A stretch of DNA of 48,560 bases from Lentisphaeria bacterium (GCA_017462015.1 JAFTRX010000110.1:1-48560), one strand, 5' to 3'; shown: positions 26,182 to 35,024, numbered from the stretch's first letter. Program-made: numbers and translations. Notes: a model not told the origin generated them from the letters alone.

Positions 26182-27576
26182 ATGGCACTTAAAACTGATC
26201 TTATGGAAAACCGCACTGATTTCAGTGGAAAACCTGTAACCAATGCTGACTATATGATCCGTCAGGAGACGACGGAATCCAATGCCAGAAGTTACCCCAG
26301 AAAATTCCCCTTTGCCATAGCAAAAGCTAAAGGTTCGTGGGTCACAGATGTGGAAGGAAACCGTTATCTTGACTTCCTCTGCGGAGCCGGAACGCTTGCT
26401 CTCGGACACAACGATCCGGAAATCAATCAGGCGATGATCGAAATGATCTCCAATGATGCTCCTCTTCATACCCTGGATCTGACCACCCCGGTCAAGGATG
26501 CCTTCGTTCACAAGCTGATCTCTCTTCTGCCTGTTGAGTTGCAGAACAATGTCAAGATCCAGTTCTGCAGTCCCTCAGGTACCGATGCAGTCGATGCTGC
26601 GATCAAGTTGTGCAAAACCGCTACCGGACGCAGTTCTGTTGTCGCTTTTTCCGGCGGTTATCATGGCATGGGACACGGCGCGATGTCGCTTACCGGTAAC
26701 CTTTCCGCCAAGCAGAAAGTTCACGCTCTGATGCCGGAATCCCACTTCTTCCCCTATCCGTACAGTTACCGCTGCCCCTTCGGGCTGGGCGGTGAAGCCG
26801 GTATCAAGGCTTGCTGCAACTATTTTGAACGCGTTCTCAAAGATCCGGAAAGCGGAATCACCCGTCCGGCTGCAGTCATTCTGGAAACCATTCAGGGCGA
26901 AGGCGGCGTCATCCCCGCTCCGGTGGAATTCCTCCAGACAGTGCGCCGCGTGACCAAAGAACTGGGTATTCCGATGATCGTCGATGAGATCCAGTGCGGT
27001 ATCGGCCGTTCCGGTAAATTCTTCGCCTTTGAATACGCCGGTATCGTTCCGGATGTCATCCTTGCCTCAAAAGCCATCGGCGGCACGCAGCCGTTGTCGG
27101 TCGTGATCTACAACAAGGATCTGGACAAGTGGCAGCCGGGGTCCCATGCCGGAACTTTCCGCGGCAACCAGCTCGCTATGCGCGCCGGTACCGTGGTTAT
27201 GAATCGCGTTGCCCAGCCGGAATTTCTGGCTGAAGTCCGCCGCAAAGGTGAGATTTTGCGCAAGCGCATGTATGAATTGAAAGAAAAAGTTTCCATTATC
27301 GGCGATATCCGCGGCGTCGGCTTGATGAGCGGTTGCGAGTTCGTTGATCCCAACGGAACTCCCGATGCTCTGGGGTCGCTCCCCGCTTGCGGAGAGATCG
27401 CGGCTCTGGTGCAGAAGAAGTGTTTTGAAAACAAGCTGGTGATGGAAAAAGGCGGACGTCACGGTTCGGTCATGCGCTGTCTGTGCGCGTTGAACGTCAG
27501 TGACGATGAGCTCAATACCATGCTCGAAATTTATGAAAAGGTGGTAATTGAGGTCGACCGCGATGTTAAAAAATAA
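26182..27576 (+). CDS. dat: L-2,4-diaminobutyrate:2-oxoglutarate aminotransferase
   Basis: This 464-aa class III PLP aminotransferase interconverts aspartate 4-semialdehyde plus glutamate with L-2,4-diaminobutyrate. Visible blocks are LDFLCGAGTLALGHNDP (about 56), FCSPSGTDAVDAA (about 127), the FSGGYHGMGHG segment (about 155), ETIQGEGG (about 235), DEIQCGIGRSGKFFAFEY (about 265) and the PLP lysine in LASKAIGG (about 294). The related ectoine enzyme EctB is a possible alternative, but the gene overlaps by 14 bases the start of a diaminobutyrate decarboxylase, which points to the 1,3-diaminopropane route. GAAGGG precedes ATG 26182. Codon use suggests high expression. Confidence 0.88.
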   Translation: MALKTDLMENRTDFSGKPVTNADYMIRQETTESNARSYPRKFPFAIAKAKGSWVTDVEGNRYLDFLCGAGTLALGHNDPEINQAMIEMISNDAPLHTLDLTTPVKDAFVHKLISLLPVELQNNVKIQFCSPSGTDAVDAAIKLCKTATGRSSVVAFSGGYHGMGHGAMSLTGNLSAKQKVHALMPESHFFPYPYSYRCPFGLGGEAGIKACCNYFERVLKDPESGITRPAAVILETIQGEGGVIPAPVEFLQTVRRVTKELGIPMIVDEIQCGIGRSGKFFAFEYAGIVPDVILASKAIGGTQPLSVVIYNKDLDKWQPGSHAGTFRGNQLAMRAGTVVMNRVAQPEFLAEVRRKGEILRKRMYELKEKVSIIGDIRGVGLMSGCEFVDPNGTPDALGSLPACGEIAALVQKKCFENKLVMEKGGRHGSVMRCLCALNVSDDELNTMLEIYEKVVIEVDRDVKK

Positions 27577-29017
27577 TCTGTTCCTTACTCCGGCGGAAGC
27601 TGATAAAAAGGCTTATGTCAAAATGATGGAAGCGACGGTCGATGCCGTCGTTTCCGCTATGGATCACTCCCACGCTTATGCGGGAATGGGACCTTATGAA
27701 TTGCGTGATGCCGTGCATACCGATGAACTGCTCCCGGAGCAGGGATGCGGTTTTGACGGCATCATGGCAGAGATCAAAGAGAAGATCCTGCCCAATCTGG
27801 TGCGCCCGATGTCTACGGATTATATGGCGCATCTGCACGGCGCGGCGTTGCTGGAATCCATTGCTGCCGAATTGATCCTTTCGACCTTCAATCAGTCCAT
27901 GGACTCCTGGGATCAGGCGCCGGTGGCAACGGAGATCGAAGTTGAAGTCATCCGTAATCTGTGCAAACTTTACGGTTACGATGAAAACGGTGACGGCGTA
28001 TTCACCTCCGGCGGTTCGCAGTCCAACTTGTCCGGATTGCTGCTGGCGCGGGATTGGTTCTGCAACTCCAAACTCAACTGGGATGTGAAGAAGTTCGGCT
28101 TGCCGGACAACTTCCGCAAGTTCCGGATGTACTCTTCGGAGATAGCCCACTTCTCCATGGAAAAAAGTACCCACTTGATGGGTATGGGATATGAAGCCGT
28201 GGTCAAAGTCCCGGTGGACGATGCCATGCGGATGGATTGCGCCAAACTGCGCGAAATTATCGAAGCTGATGTGAAGAACGGTTATCTTCCTTTCTGTGTC
28301 GCCGCTACTATCGGTACGACCGACTTCGGCAGTATCGATCCCATGGATGAACTGCGGAAGATTTGTGACGAATACGGTATGTGGCTCCATGCGGATGCCG
28401 CATACGGCAGCGGTGTGGTCATGTCGGAAAAATATGCACACCGTGTCGCCGGATTGGCAGTTTGCGATTCCATTACTGTCGATTTCCATAAGATGTTCAT
28501 GCTGCCCATCAGCTGCAGTGTGTCGCTTATCAAGGATAAAGCCAACTTCGATGCGCTTACCATCCACGCTGATTATCTCAACCGGGAAGAGGATGAAGAA
28601 GACGGTTACATCAATCTGGTCAACAAATCCATGCAGACCACGCGCCGCTTTGATGCGCTGAAAGTGTGGATATCTTTCCGGATGCGCGGTAAAGCCGGAT
28701 GGTCTGAGCTTATTACCCGCTGTATTGATAACGCGCATTACTTCTACACCCAGTTGAAAAAACGCGATGATGTGGAAGTTATCGTTGAACCGGAAATCAG
28801 TTCCGTGGTCTTCCGGCTGCTGCCTGCTGCCGGAAGCGAAGAGGATGCTGATACGATGAATAAACGCATCCGGCGGAAATTGCTCCACCACAAAGGTGTG
28901 GTTATCGGTCAAACCGTCTGCCGCGGCAACGTGTGTTTGAAGTTCACGTTACTCAATCCGCTGCAGAGTCCGGAAAAACTGGACGAACTTCTGGCATTGA
29001 TACTCTCTCTGCGGTAA
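27563..29017 (+). CDS. ddc: L-2,4-diaminobutyrate decarboxylase (PLP, group II)
   Basis: This 484-aa group II PLP decarboxylase converts L-2,4-diaminobutyrate to 1,3-diaminopropane and CO2. Typical blocks are FNQSMDSWDQAP (about 112), FTSGGSQSNLSGL (about 150), the stacking-His region HFSMEKS (about 198), ATIGTTDFGSIDPM (about 252), DAAYGSG (about 280) and the PLP lysine in VDFHKMFMLP (about 312). Start at ATG 27563 with GAGG upstream, inside the end of dat, so the pair is translationally coupled. Substrate is inferred mainly from the coupled dat; a glutamate or aromatic decarboxylase role is less likely. A terminator closes the operon at 29040-29082. Confidence 0.88.
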   Translation: MLKNNLFLTPAEADKKAYVKMMEATVDAVVSAMDHSHAYAGMGPYELRDAVHTDELLPEQGCGFDGIMAEIKEKILPNLVRPMSTDYMAHLHGAALLESIAAELILSTFNQSMDSWDQAPVATEIEVEVIRNLCKLYGYDENGDGVFTSGGSQSNLSGLLLARDWFCNSKLNWDVKKFGLPDNFRKFRMYSSEIAHFSMEKSTHLMGMGYEAVVKVPVDDAMRMDCAKLREIIEADVKNGYLPFCVAATIGTTDFGSIDPMDELRKICDEYGMWLHADAAYGSGVVMSEKYAHRVAGLAVCDSITVDFHKMFMLPISCSVSLIKDKANFDALTIHADYLNREEDEEDGYINLVNKSMQTTRRFDALKVWISFRMRGKAGWSELITRCIDNAHYFYTQLKKRDDVEVIVEPEISSVVFRLLPAAGSEEDADTMNKRIRRKLLHHKGVVIGQTVCRGNVCLKFTLLNPLQSPEKLDELLALILSLR

Positions 29018-29039
29018 AGCGACTCGACGTATTTTAAGG

Positions 29040-29082
29040 GACTGTTGCAAAAAAACAAAGTTTTGCAACGGTCTTTTTTTTT
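29040..29082 (+). terminator. Rho-independent terminator of dat-ddc
   Basis: 13-bp stem GACTGTTGCAAAA/TTTTGCAACGGTC (one G-U pair) with an 8-base loop, then nine T. Confidence 0.92.
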
Positions 29083-29141
29083 ATACGCAATGTTCCCGAT
29101 AAGAGGAGATCGCTCAGGAGGAGGGAACACATAGCGCTGTT

Positions 29142-30620
29142 TTAAAAGCGCAAGGTGAAACAACCCTTGGTCTGAGCGTTGACGGCGATGGCGGCATCGG
29201 CGGAAGTTTCTGCCGGGAGCGTGATGTTCCCGGTCAGGTCGATGCACTCAAAACTGCGGTTTGCCAATTCTGCCGGTAAGGTAATGGTTTCTTCTCCCGG
29301 GGTGTGGCAGATGCCGACAAGAATATAGTTATCTCCTTCTTTGTGGCAGTAAGAGATAATGCCGGAATTTGATGGCGCAAAGAGCTGGCGGTAGGCGAAG
29401 AGTTCAAACTCCTCTCCGGCTGTGACGTTGGGACGGTTGAAGGCGTAAGGGTAAATCTTGCCTGACTTCGGCAGAAACAGATTTATATTTCCGCGTGTTG
29501 TGCTGCCTTTGGCGGTGATACCGGTTGTTTTTGAGTAACCGATGGCGACGGCGAATTCCCGGGTTCCGTTATTACCGAAGAGGTCGACGTAATCGGTGGG
29601 AATATCATCGGGAGATACGCAATCATCCGGGGTGAAAAAGTGGGAGACGTGATCGTCAAACCACATTGTCCACGGTTCAGAAAGATCGATGTCGAACTGG
29701 TATAAATGAGTTGTTTTCTGGTGGTACGGTTTGAGTTTTGGAACCAGTTTTTCCTGCTTATCGAAGCCGACCGCACCATAGTTCTGGACAAGACCGAAGA
29801 GGACGGAACCGTTGAAATCCCGGTTGAAACGGACTTTGGAAGCGATGGTATAAGCGGCGTTGGGTTGGAAATTTACGGTCAGATCAAGGTGGATAGCTCC
29901 CGGCAGTTCCGGGGCGGTGGGAGTGATCATTTTGCCGGGATGGCGGGCGATATGTTCCAGCATGGCATCCGGCAGGCAGAGGTCGATATCCCAGCGCAAA
30001 TCGGCAGAATGACACTCTGTTATAACATTGTCAGCAAGCGGTTTACCGTCGGCAAAGAGTTGATAACGGTTGTGCCGGTAGTGGGGGGTCTGCTGTCTGG
30101 CGGCAGGCTGAGCCATTTGGCAGCGTTTACTGGAGGAAACGGCAAGTTTTGTGTCGCCGTCATAGAGCGAACCGGTGATACTTTTGGTAAACTTGATTTT
30201 TCCATCCACGATTTTGGGGACATTGTGGACGGTAAAAGATGACAAGCTGTTGATAAAGATTATGACAAACTTGTTTCCGGCATCGTCAACGAGTTCTTTG
30301 CCGATATCAGCTTCGGTGTACCAGTGGCGCACGGTGGAGATGTTAAAGGTAAAAGGCGAACCGTGATTGGCACCGATGGTGGCGAATTCTTCGGTCATAA
30401 AGGGGGCAAAATCGTCCCAGCCTTCGTGGATGACCTTTCCGGTGTGCCACGCTTCAAATGGGGCGCTTGCCGGCAGAAGATAAACGAGATGGTTGCCTTC
30501 CACAAAGCGGATAAAGATGTTGCTGTCACTGGAAAAATGGCAGAGCATCTGGATCTCATAACCGGATTTGCGAATGAAAAATTTTTGCGGAGAAGAGAGA
30601 ATATGTTCTGAATTATTCAT
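29142..30620 (-). CDS. Hypothetical protein, 492 aa, no family recognised
   Basis: The frame is long, uninterrupted and bordered by a good intergenic region, so it looks genuine. There is no signal peptide and no membrane helix. Composition and alternating hydrophobic segments suggest a mostly beta protein with several sandwich domains. Asp- and Trp-rich patches occur near the middle (SEPWTMWFDDHVSHFF, about residue 325). The C-terminal 60 residues resemble an Ig-like or jelly-roll closing domain of glycosidases, but no catalytic motif could be identified. ATG 30620 lacks a clear Shine-Dalgarno sequence. It stands alone between the dat-ddc terminator and a divergent small gene. Possibly a lineage-specific intracellular glycan-related protein; this is a guess. 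Confidence 0.6.
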   Translation of the reverse strand: MNNSEHILSSPQKFFIRKSGYEIQMLCHFSSDSNIFIRFVEGNHLVYLLPASAPFEAWHTGKVIHEGWDDFAPFMTEEFATIGANHGSPFTFNISTVRHWYTEADIGKELVDDAGNKFVIIFINSLSSFTVHNVPKIVDGKIKFTKSITGSLYDGDTKLAVSSSKRCQMAQPAARQQTPHYRHNRYQLFADGKPLADNVITECHSADLRWDIDLCLPDAMLEHIARHPGKMITPTAPELPGAIHLDLTVNFQPNAAYTIASKVRFNRDFNGSVLFGLVQNYGAVGFDKQEKLVPKLKPYHQKTTHLYQFDIDLSEPWTMWFDDHVSHFFTPDDCVSPDDIPTDYVDLFGNNGTREFAVAIGYSKTTGITAKGSTTRGNINLFLPKSGKIYPYAFNRPNVTAGEEFELFAYRQLFAPSNSGIISYCHKEGDNYILVGICHTPGEETITLPAELANRSFECIDLTGNITLPAETSADAAIAVNAQTKGCFTLRF

Positions 30621-30736
30621 TTTAGAAATAGTTTCTTTGTTGCAAGTGCAATATGAGTTTTACAAAACTCGAGACATTACCTCTCTATAATCTACTGCAA
30701 AATTTTGAAAAAAACAAGCGGGGAATAAATGTTTTC

Positions 30737-30764
30737 TTGCAAAATATTTTTATCGCACTATATT
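30737..30764 (+). promoter_or_regulatory. Promoter of the 96-aa gene
   Basis: TTGCAA (30737-30742), 16-base spacer, TATATT (30759-30764). Confidence 0.68.
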
Positions 30765-30810
30765 AAACGGAAAATCGGAATTAAATCAGAAATCGAAAAA
30801 GGAGTATGTT

Positions 30811-31101
30811 ATGGGGCATCGCAGAGAAATCATGTATAATGGAATGGCGTTGAATGATTGTGCCAACCGTATCCGTTATTGTATTCAGCGGTTGGGATGG
30901 AGCTTCCGGGGAGAGGGACCAGGAGTTATTTATGCCGGAGTGTCGATTTCACTGCGTTCCTATGGGGAAAATGTCAGATTTGCTTTTTTTCAGGATCGCT
31001 TCGTTGTCGAGAGCAAGTGTGCGTTCCCGCTCCAACTCATTGATTGGGGCAAGAATAAAGAAAACGTTGATAAGTTCGTTCAGATGTATTTTTACGGCTG
31101 A
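30811..31101 (+). CDS. Small hypothetical protein, 96 aa
   Basis: The small frame has a good promoter and an AAAGGAG ribosome binding site 7 bases before ATG 30811, so it is probably expressed. The protein is soluble and basic, with three Cys. It has an alternating pattern suggesting two or three beta strands (GVIYAGVSISLRSYGENVRF) between helical ends. No motif or family is recognised. It is monocistronic and convergent with speE. The stop codon is inside the inverted repeat at 31097-31154. Confidence 0.65.
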   Translation: MGHRREIMYNGMALNDCANRIRYCIQRLGWSFRGEGPGVIYAGVSISLRSYGENVRFAFFQDRFVVESKCAFPLQLIDWGKNKENVDKFVQMYFYG

Positions 31102-31154
31102 AACGCCGCCGCACCACCCGCCGTGGCTTATGGGACGCGGCGTTCACCATCAGC
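31097..31154. terminator. Possible bidirectional terminator between convergent genes
   Basis: GCTGA/TCAGC and AACGCCGC/GCGGCGTT arms face each other across a GC-rich centre. There is no U-tract on either strand, so it may be a structured 3' end and not a true intrinsic terminator. Confidence 0.4.
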
Positions 31155-32003
31155 TTAATTTCCCAGCAACTCTTGCACAAATGCCGGTTGGGCAAATGCC
31201 GCCCGGTGAATGGCGCTGTTGTAATAACGCAACTGTTGTGCCAGAGCCGGTTCAACTTCCCGTGCCGGTACGGTGATGTCTTTGGAATCGGAGACGGTGC
31301 AAACGCCGATCATTCCGGTCGGATAGGTGGGAACACTGATCGCTCCGTAACCGACATGTTTGAAGTTGGCACGGGAGGCATCAATCAGCTGTTTGACCAC
31401 ATCCGGGAGCAGCCACGGAGACTCTGCCTGAGTCGCCGCTACGCCGCCGGGACGTAACGCCCGTTTCAACGAAGCGTAAAATTCTGCGCCGAACAACGGC
31501 GCTCCCGGACCGCCGGGGTCAGTGGAGTCGACGATTATCAGGTCGTAGTATCCCTCTTTACTGCGGATAAATTCACTGCCGTCAGCGATGTTGATTTTTA
31601 CTCTGGGGTCATCGTAACCGCAGGAGAGTTCCGGAAGATATTTCTTTGCCGCCGCGATGACTTCGGCATCGATTTCGCAGCTGTCCAGCATCTCGATCTC
31701 CGGATGCCGGGAGAGTTCGCGCAGTACGCCGCCATCTCCGCCGCCGATGACCAGAACCCGCTCCGGGTTGCCGTGGGCATAGTAGGGCAGGTGTGCCATC
31801 ATCTCCTGATAAGCAAACTCATCGTAACTGGTGAGCTGGATGATGCCGTCAAGCATCAGTAATTTACCCAGTTCGCAGGTATCGAAAATTTCGATTTTCT
31901 GGAACGGGGTTTGCTTTTCAAAGAGTTTTTCTCTGACCTTTATGCATTGACCGTAACCGGTTCCGGCTTCGATCGCCCAATTGCCTTCAAGAGTGGTTGT
32001 CAT
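31155..32003 (-). CDS. speE: Spermidine synthase / polyamine aminopropyltransferase
   Basis: This 282-aa Rossmann-fold enzyme transfers aminopropyl from decarboxylated S-adenosylmethionine to a diamine. Key blocks are the N-terminal TPFQKIEIFDT (about 33), MLDGIIQLTSYDEFAYQEM (about 50), the cofactor loop GGGDGGVLRE (about 89), CEIDAEVIAAAKK (about 110), the catalytic-Asp region IIVDSTDPGGP (about 157) and ATQAESPW (about 190). Length is normal. It begins two bases after the stop of the PurF-like gene and is co-transcribed with it. Putrescine is the default acceptor. Given dat-ddc nearby, 1,3-diaminopropane is a possible alternative. speD and a diamine-forming decarboxylase for putrescine are not in the window. 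Confidence 0.92.
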   Translation of the reverse strand: MTTTLEGNWAIEAGTGYGQCIKVREKLFEKQTPFQKIEIFDTCELGKLLMLDGIIQLTSYDEFAYQEMMAHLPYYAHGNPERVLVIGGGDGGVLRELSRHPEIEMLDSCEIDAEVIAAAKKYLPELSCGYDDPRVKINIADGSEFIRSKEGYYDLIIVDSTDPGGPGAPLFGAEFYASLKRALRPGGVAATQAESPWLLPDVVKQLIDASRANFKHVGYGAISVPTYPTGMIGVCTVSDSKDITVPAREVEPALAQQLRYYNSAIHRAAFAQPAFVQELLGN

Positions 32004-32005
32004 GA

Positions 32006-33451
32006 TCAGTCAAAGTCCGGGGTTTCATCGTTGATGTCGCGTCCGTTCCAGCAATAGGTGCAGACTTTATCGCGGGGCAGTCCCATGGATGCGATCAGGG
32101 ACTCCAGTTTCTGGAACTTCAACGAGGTGAGATTAAGTTCTTTGCGGATCTCTTCCACCATCGCTTCGTACTTGGGCGAACCGTATTCAAGATAAGGCTT
32201 GACCACTTCGTCGGAGACGTTGCCGTTTTCCAAGCGGGCAATGGCGCGGCGGGCGGCGAGGTCGAGTTCACTGCGGGAACGCGAGAAGTTCAAAAAGCGG
32301 CAGCCGAAAATCAGCGGCGGGCAGCTTGAACGCATGTGGATCTCCTTCGCTCCGCGGCGGTACAAACGTCCGACGGTGTCGCGGAGCTGAGTGCCGCGCA
32401 CGATGGAGTCATCGCAGAAAAGCAGACGTTTTCCGGCGATTTGTTCTTCTACGGCGATGAGTTTCATCCGGGCGACCTGTTCGCGTATTTTCTGATTTGG
32501 CGGAGTAAAACTTCTTGCCCAGGTCGGAGTGTATTTGACAAAGGCGCGGCGATACGGTTTTCTTGCGGCGTGGGCGTAGCCGACAGCATGGGCGATGCCG
32601 GAGTCGGGAATACCGCTCACGGTGTCGATGTTCTCCAGCATATCCTGGTCTTTTGCCGCCATATCTTCGCCGTTGCGGTAACGGGCACTCTCCGTGTTGA
32701 CCCCCTCGTAGCAGCTGGAAGGATAACCGTAATAAACCCAGAAGAAACTGCACATCTTCATCGCCCGTCCGGGAGCACGGAGCTGACGGACACCGTCGCA
32801 GCTGATTTCAACGATCTCGCCGGGGCCGAGTTCCCGGAACAGTTCCAGATCCAGATTCAAAAAGGCGGTCGTTTCCATGGTGACGGCATAAGAGCCGGGT
32901 TTTCTGCCGATGATGACGGGGGTTCTGCCGTAGCGGTCGCGGGCGGCGAAGATGCGGTTGCCGGTGAGAATGAGAATGGAACATGAACCGTCGATCACCC
33001 GCTGGGCATATTCGATACCAGCTACCAGAGAGTTGCTGCGGGAAATCAGCATGGCAACAACTTCCGTCGGGTTGGGTTCGCCATCGCCGGATTCGGCAAG
33101 ATGAGAACAGCCGGAGGCAAAAGCCAGATCCAAAATTTCTTCAGTGTTGTTGATTTTCCCCACAGTCACGATGGCGAAAGTACCCAGCTGACTGGAGATG
33201 ATGAGCGGCTGATCTTCCGTGTCACTTATGACACCGAAGCCGGTATTTCCCTGAAAAGCGCCGATCTCGGCGTCGAATTTGGTGCGGAACTGGGAGTTGC
33301 TGATATCGTGTATTCTCCGGTCGATTTTTCCGGAAGGATTGGTGAACGCCAATCCGCCGCGTTTAGTTCCCAGGTGGGAATGGTAATCTGTACCGAAATA
33401 AACGTCACTGACACAATCTGACTTGGAAGCCACTCCGAAAAAACCGCCCAT
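32006..33451 (-). CDS. PurF-like amidophosphoribosyltransferase paralogue lacking the nucleophilic Cys
   Basis: This 481-aa protein has the PurF plan: an N-terminal class II glutaminase-type domain (about 1-240) and a C-terminal type I phosphoribosyltransferase domain. The latter has the PRPP-binding motif LLFCDDSIVRGTQ (about 355), and before it GIPDSGIAHAVGYA. The protein starts Met-Gly-Gly-Phe-Phe-Gly, where canonical PurF has Cys-Gly-Ile/Val at the mature N-terminus, so the glutaminase nucleophile is missing. The start is firm: AAAGAGGA precedes the ATG. A CTYCWNG Cys pair lies near the C-terminus. It may use free ammonia, have another donor, or have a different function. It is followed by speE in one operon. 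A standard PurF probably exists elsewhere in the genome. Confidence 0.8.
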   Translation of the reverse strand: MGGFFGVASKSDCVSDVYFGTDYHSHLGTKRGGLAFTNPSGKIDRRIHDISNSQFRTKFDAEIGAFQGNTGFGVISDTEDQPLIISSQLGTFAIVTVGKINNTEEILDLAFASGCSHLAESGDGEPNPTEVVAMLISRSNSLVAGIEYAQRVIDGSCSILILTGNRIFAARDRYGRTPVIIGRKPGSYAVTMETTAFLNLDLELFRELGPGEIVEISCDGVRQLRAPGRAMKMCSFFWVYYGYPSSCYEGVNTESARYRNGEDMAAKDQDMLENIDTVSGIPDSGIAHAVGYAHAARKPYRRAFVKYTPTWARSFTPPNQKIREQVARMKLIAVEEQIAGKRLLFCDDSIVRGTQLRDTVGRLYRRGAKEIHMRSSCPPLIFGCRFLNFSRSRSELDLAARRAIARLENGNVSDEVVKPYLEYGSPKYEAMVEEIRKELNLTSLKFQKLESLIASMGLPRDKVCTYCWNGRDINDETPDFD

Positions 33452-33945
33452 AAAGAAAATCCTCTTTTGAATACTTTTTCCGTCCGGAACACCGTTTCAG
33501 ACGGATTTACACTTTGTCAATGCTTAAATTAATATACAAAGAAGAGTTTTTCAAGGGCTGGAAAATATTTTTGATAAAAAAAGAATTTTCCACTTGAAAA
33601 AAACACAGTAAGGGGTTATTTTATATGACAAGCATCAAGATGTGTTGCCGGTTGCGGTCAAATATTCCACCGCCCGCGCCGGAAGCAGATTGAGGTGCGG
33701 CGGTGCGTGAACCGGAAAAATCGCGTATCGCAGTGGATAGCATCAAGCTTAGTTTGGATGGCGTCACAGATCAATACCGGAAATGAGAATTTTCCGGGAA
33801 GGGTTAGTGTACGTTTCTTGTGTCGTATTCCGGGAATGGAGCCGGGCGTTCAGCAGTGAGTGCCCCGGTGACAGAGCGGAGTTGATGCAGGCGATGGATG
33901 AACAAAAATTTAACAGAAACAAGTAATTTTTCGGGAGTAAAGAAA
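33452..33945 (+). other. Leader region of the ribosomal protein operon
   Basis: This 494-bp stretch separates the PurF-like gene from rpmJ. It holds the minus-strand start region of the PurF-like gene (a TATATT box near 33530), the ribosomal promoter (33594-33622) and a transcribed leader of about 320 nt. The leader has GC-rich self-complementary patches (about 33635-33720). It also has two short open frames: GTG 33703-33786 (27 aa, GAGG upstream) and ATG 33783-33926 (47 aa), overlapping as ATGA. Neither resembles infA or another expected neighbour; they may be chance frames. Confidence 0.5.
33594..33622 (+). promoter_or_regulatory. Promoter of rpmJ-rpsM-rpsK-rpoA-rplQ
   Basis: TTGAAA (33594-33599), 17-base spacer, TATTTT (33617-33622). 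Confidence 0.62.
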
Positions 33946-34062
33946 ATGAAAGTAAGAGCGTCGGTGAAGCGCAGATGCGAATTCTGCCAGATCATCAAAC
34001 GTCACGGTAAAATCCGGGTCATCTGTTCGCGGAATGCACGTCACAAACAGTGTCAGGGCTGA
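33946..34062 (+). CDS. rpmJ: 50S ribosomal protein L36
   Basis: This is a 38-aa zinc-ribbon ribosomal protein. It starts [15 protein letters not shown] and ends HKQCQG, with the CxxC, Cys and His ligands and basic character of L36 (the C+ form with all zinc ligands: Cys11, Cys14, Cys27 and a final His/Cys group). GGGAG lies about 9 bases before the ATG. It sits directly ahead of rpsM, as in many alpha operons. infA is not present upstream. Confidence 0.95.
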   Translation: MKVRASVKRRCEFCQIIKRHGKIRVICSRNARHKQCQG

Positions 34063-34128
34063 CCGCAGTCAAGTCGGGTAAACAATTTTTAACAAGTATT
34101 AACAATATAAAACAGGACAAATTGAATC

Positions 34129-34524
34129 ATGCCTCGAATCATCGGTGTTGACATTCCTGGAAACAAGCGCGTTGAATATTCTTTGCGCTATCTCTATGGT
34201 ATCGGACCGGCCAAGGCGTTGGAAATCATCGCCAAAGTCGGAATCGACCGCAACCTCATGGCCCGCGATCTTTCCCCGGATCAGATCGCTCAGATCACCA
34301 AAATTTTGCAGGATGACCTGCTCGTCGAAGGTGATCTCCGCCGTACCATTGCTGCTGACATCCGTCGTCTTCAGCAGATCAACTGCTACCGCGGTATCCG
34401 CCACCGCCGCAATCTGCCGGTTCGCGGACAGCGCACCAAAACCAATGCCCGTACCCGCAAGGGTAAGAAAGTTACGATCGGTGCTATCCGTGACAAAACT
34501 CAGCGCCGCTTGGCCAGCAAGTAA
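34129..34524 (+). CDS. rpsM: 30S ribosomal protein S13
   Basis: This 131-aa head protein of the small subunit contacts the decoding-site tRNA and the inter-subunit bridge. It starts MPRIIGVDIPGNKRVEYSLR, carries the helix-hairpin-helix YGIGPAKA, and ends with the basic tail RGQRTKTNARTRKGKK typical of S13. Length is slightly above the usual 118-125. It is the second gene of the operon after rpmJ and is followed by rpsK. Highly biased codon use. Confidence 0.97.
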   Translation: MPRIIGVDIPGNKRVEYSLRYLYGIGPAKALEIIAKVGIDRNLMARDLSPDQIAQITKILQDDLLVEGDLRRTIAADIRRLQQINCYRGIRHRRNLPVRGQRTKTNARTRKGKKVTIGAIRDKTQRRLASK

Positions 34525-34580
34525 TGCTGCGTAACGGATTTTAATACAGAGAATAACCATTTACAGAAAGAGATTTCAAC

Positions 34581-35024
34581 ATGGCTGACGAAGATATCAA
34601 AATCGCAGACACCGCTGCTGAAGCATCTGCTGAAGCTGCTGCCCCTGCGGCTAAACAGCGTGGCAAAAGCGGTCGCTATATCCCCAGCGGCATCGTTCAT
34701 GTGCTTGCTACGTTCAACAATACAAAAGTTACTATCACCGACTTGCACGGCAATGTGATCAGCTGGTCTACCGGCGGTAAAAACGGTTTCAAAGGCTCCC
34801 GCAAGAGTACCGCTTACGCTGCCCAGCTCATCGCTGGCGATGCCGCCAAGAAAGCTCAGCTCCTCGGCATGAAAGAGGTCGAAGTCCGTATCAAAGGACC
34901 TGGCGCCGGTCGTGAATCCGCGGTTCGCGGAATCGCCGCAGCCGGTTTGGAGATCAGCGTGATCAAAGATATCACCCCGGTCCCCCACAACGGTTGCCGC
35001 CCCCCGAAACGTCGTCGCGTCTGA
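34581..35024 (+). CDS. rpsK: 30S ribosomal protein S11
   Basis: This 147-aa small-subunit platform protein forms part of the mRNA exit channel. It has an Ala/Glu-rich N-terminal extension (about 25 residues, [15 protein letters not shown]) longer than in E. coli (129 aa). The canonical body follows: [53 protein letters not shown] and the ending [18 protein letters not shown]. It lies between rpsM and rpoA. The S4 gene (rpsD), which follows rpsK in many bacteria, is absent here. Confidence 0.97.
   Translation: MADEDIKIADTAAEASAEAAAPAAKQRGKSGRYIPSGIVHVLATFNNTKVTITDLHGNVISWSTGGKNGFKGSRKSTAYAAQLIAGDAAKKAQLLGMKEVEVRIKGPGAGRESAVRGIAAAGLEISVIKDITPVPHNGCRPPKRRRV

Noticed and set aside
33625..33693. 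22-codon ORF right after the ribosomal promoter
   Set aside because: It overlaps or closely follows the -10 box, so it could not carry a leader with its ribosome site.
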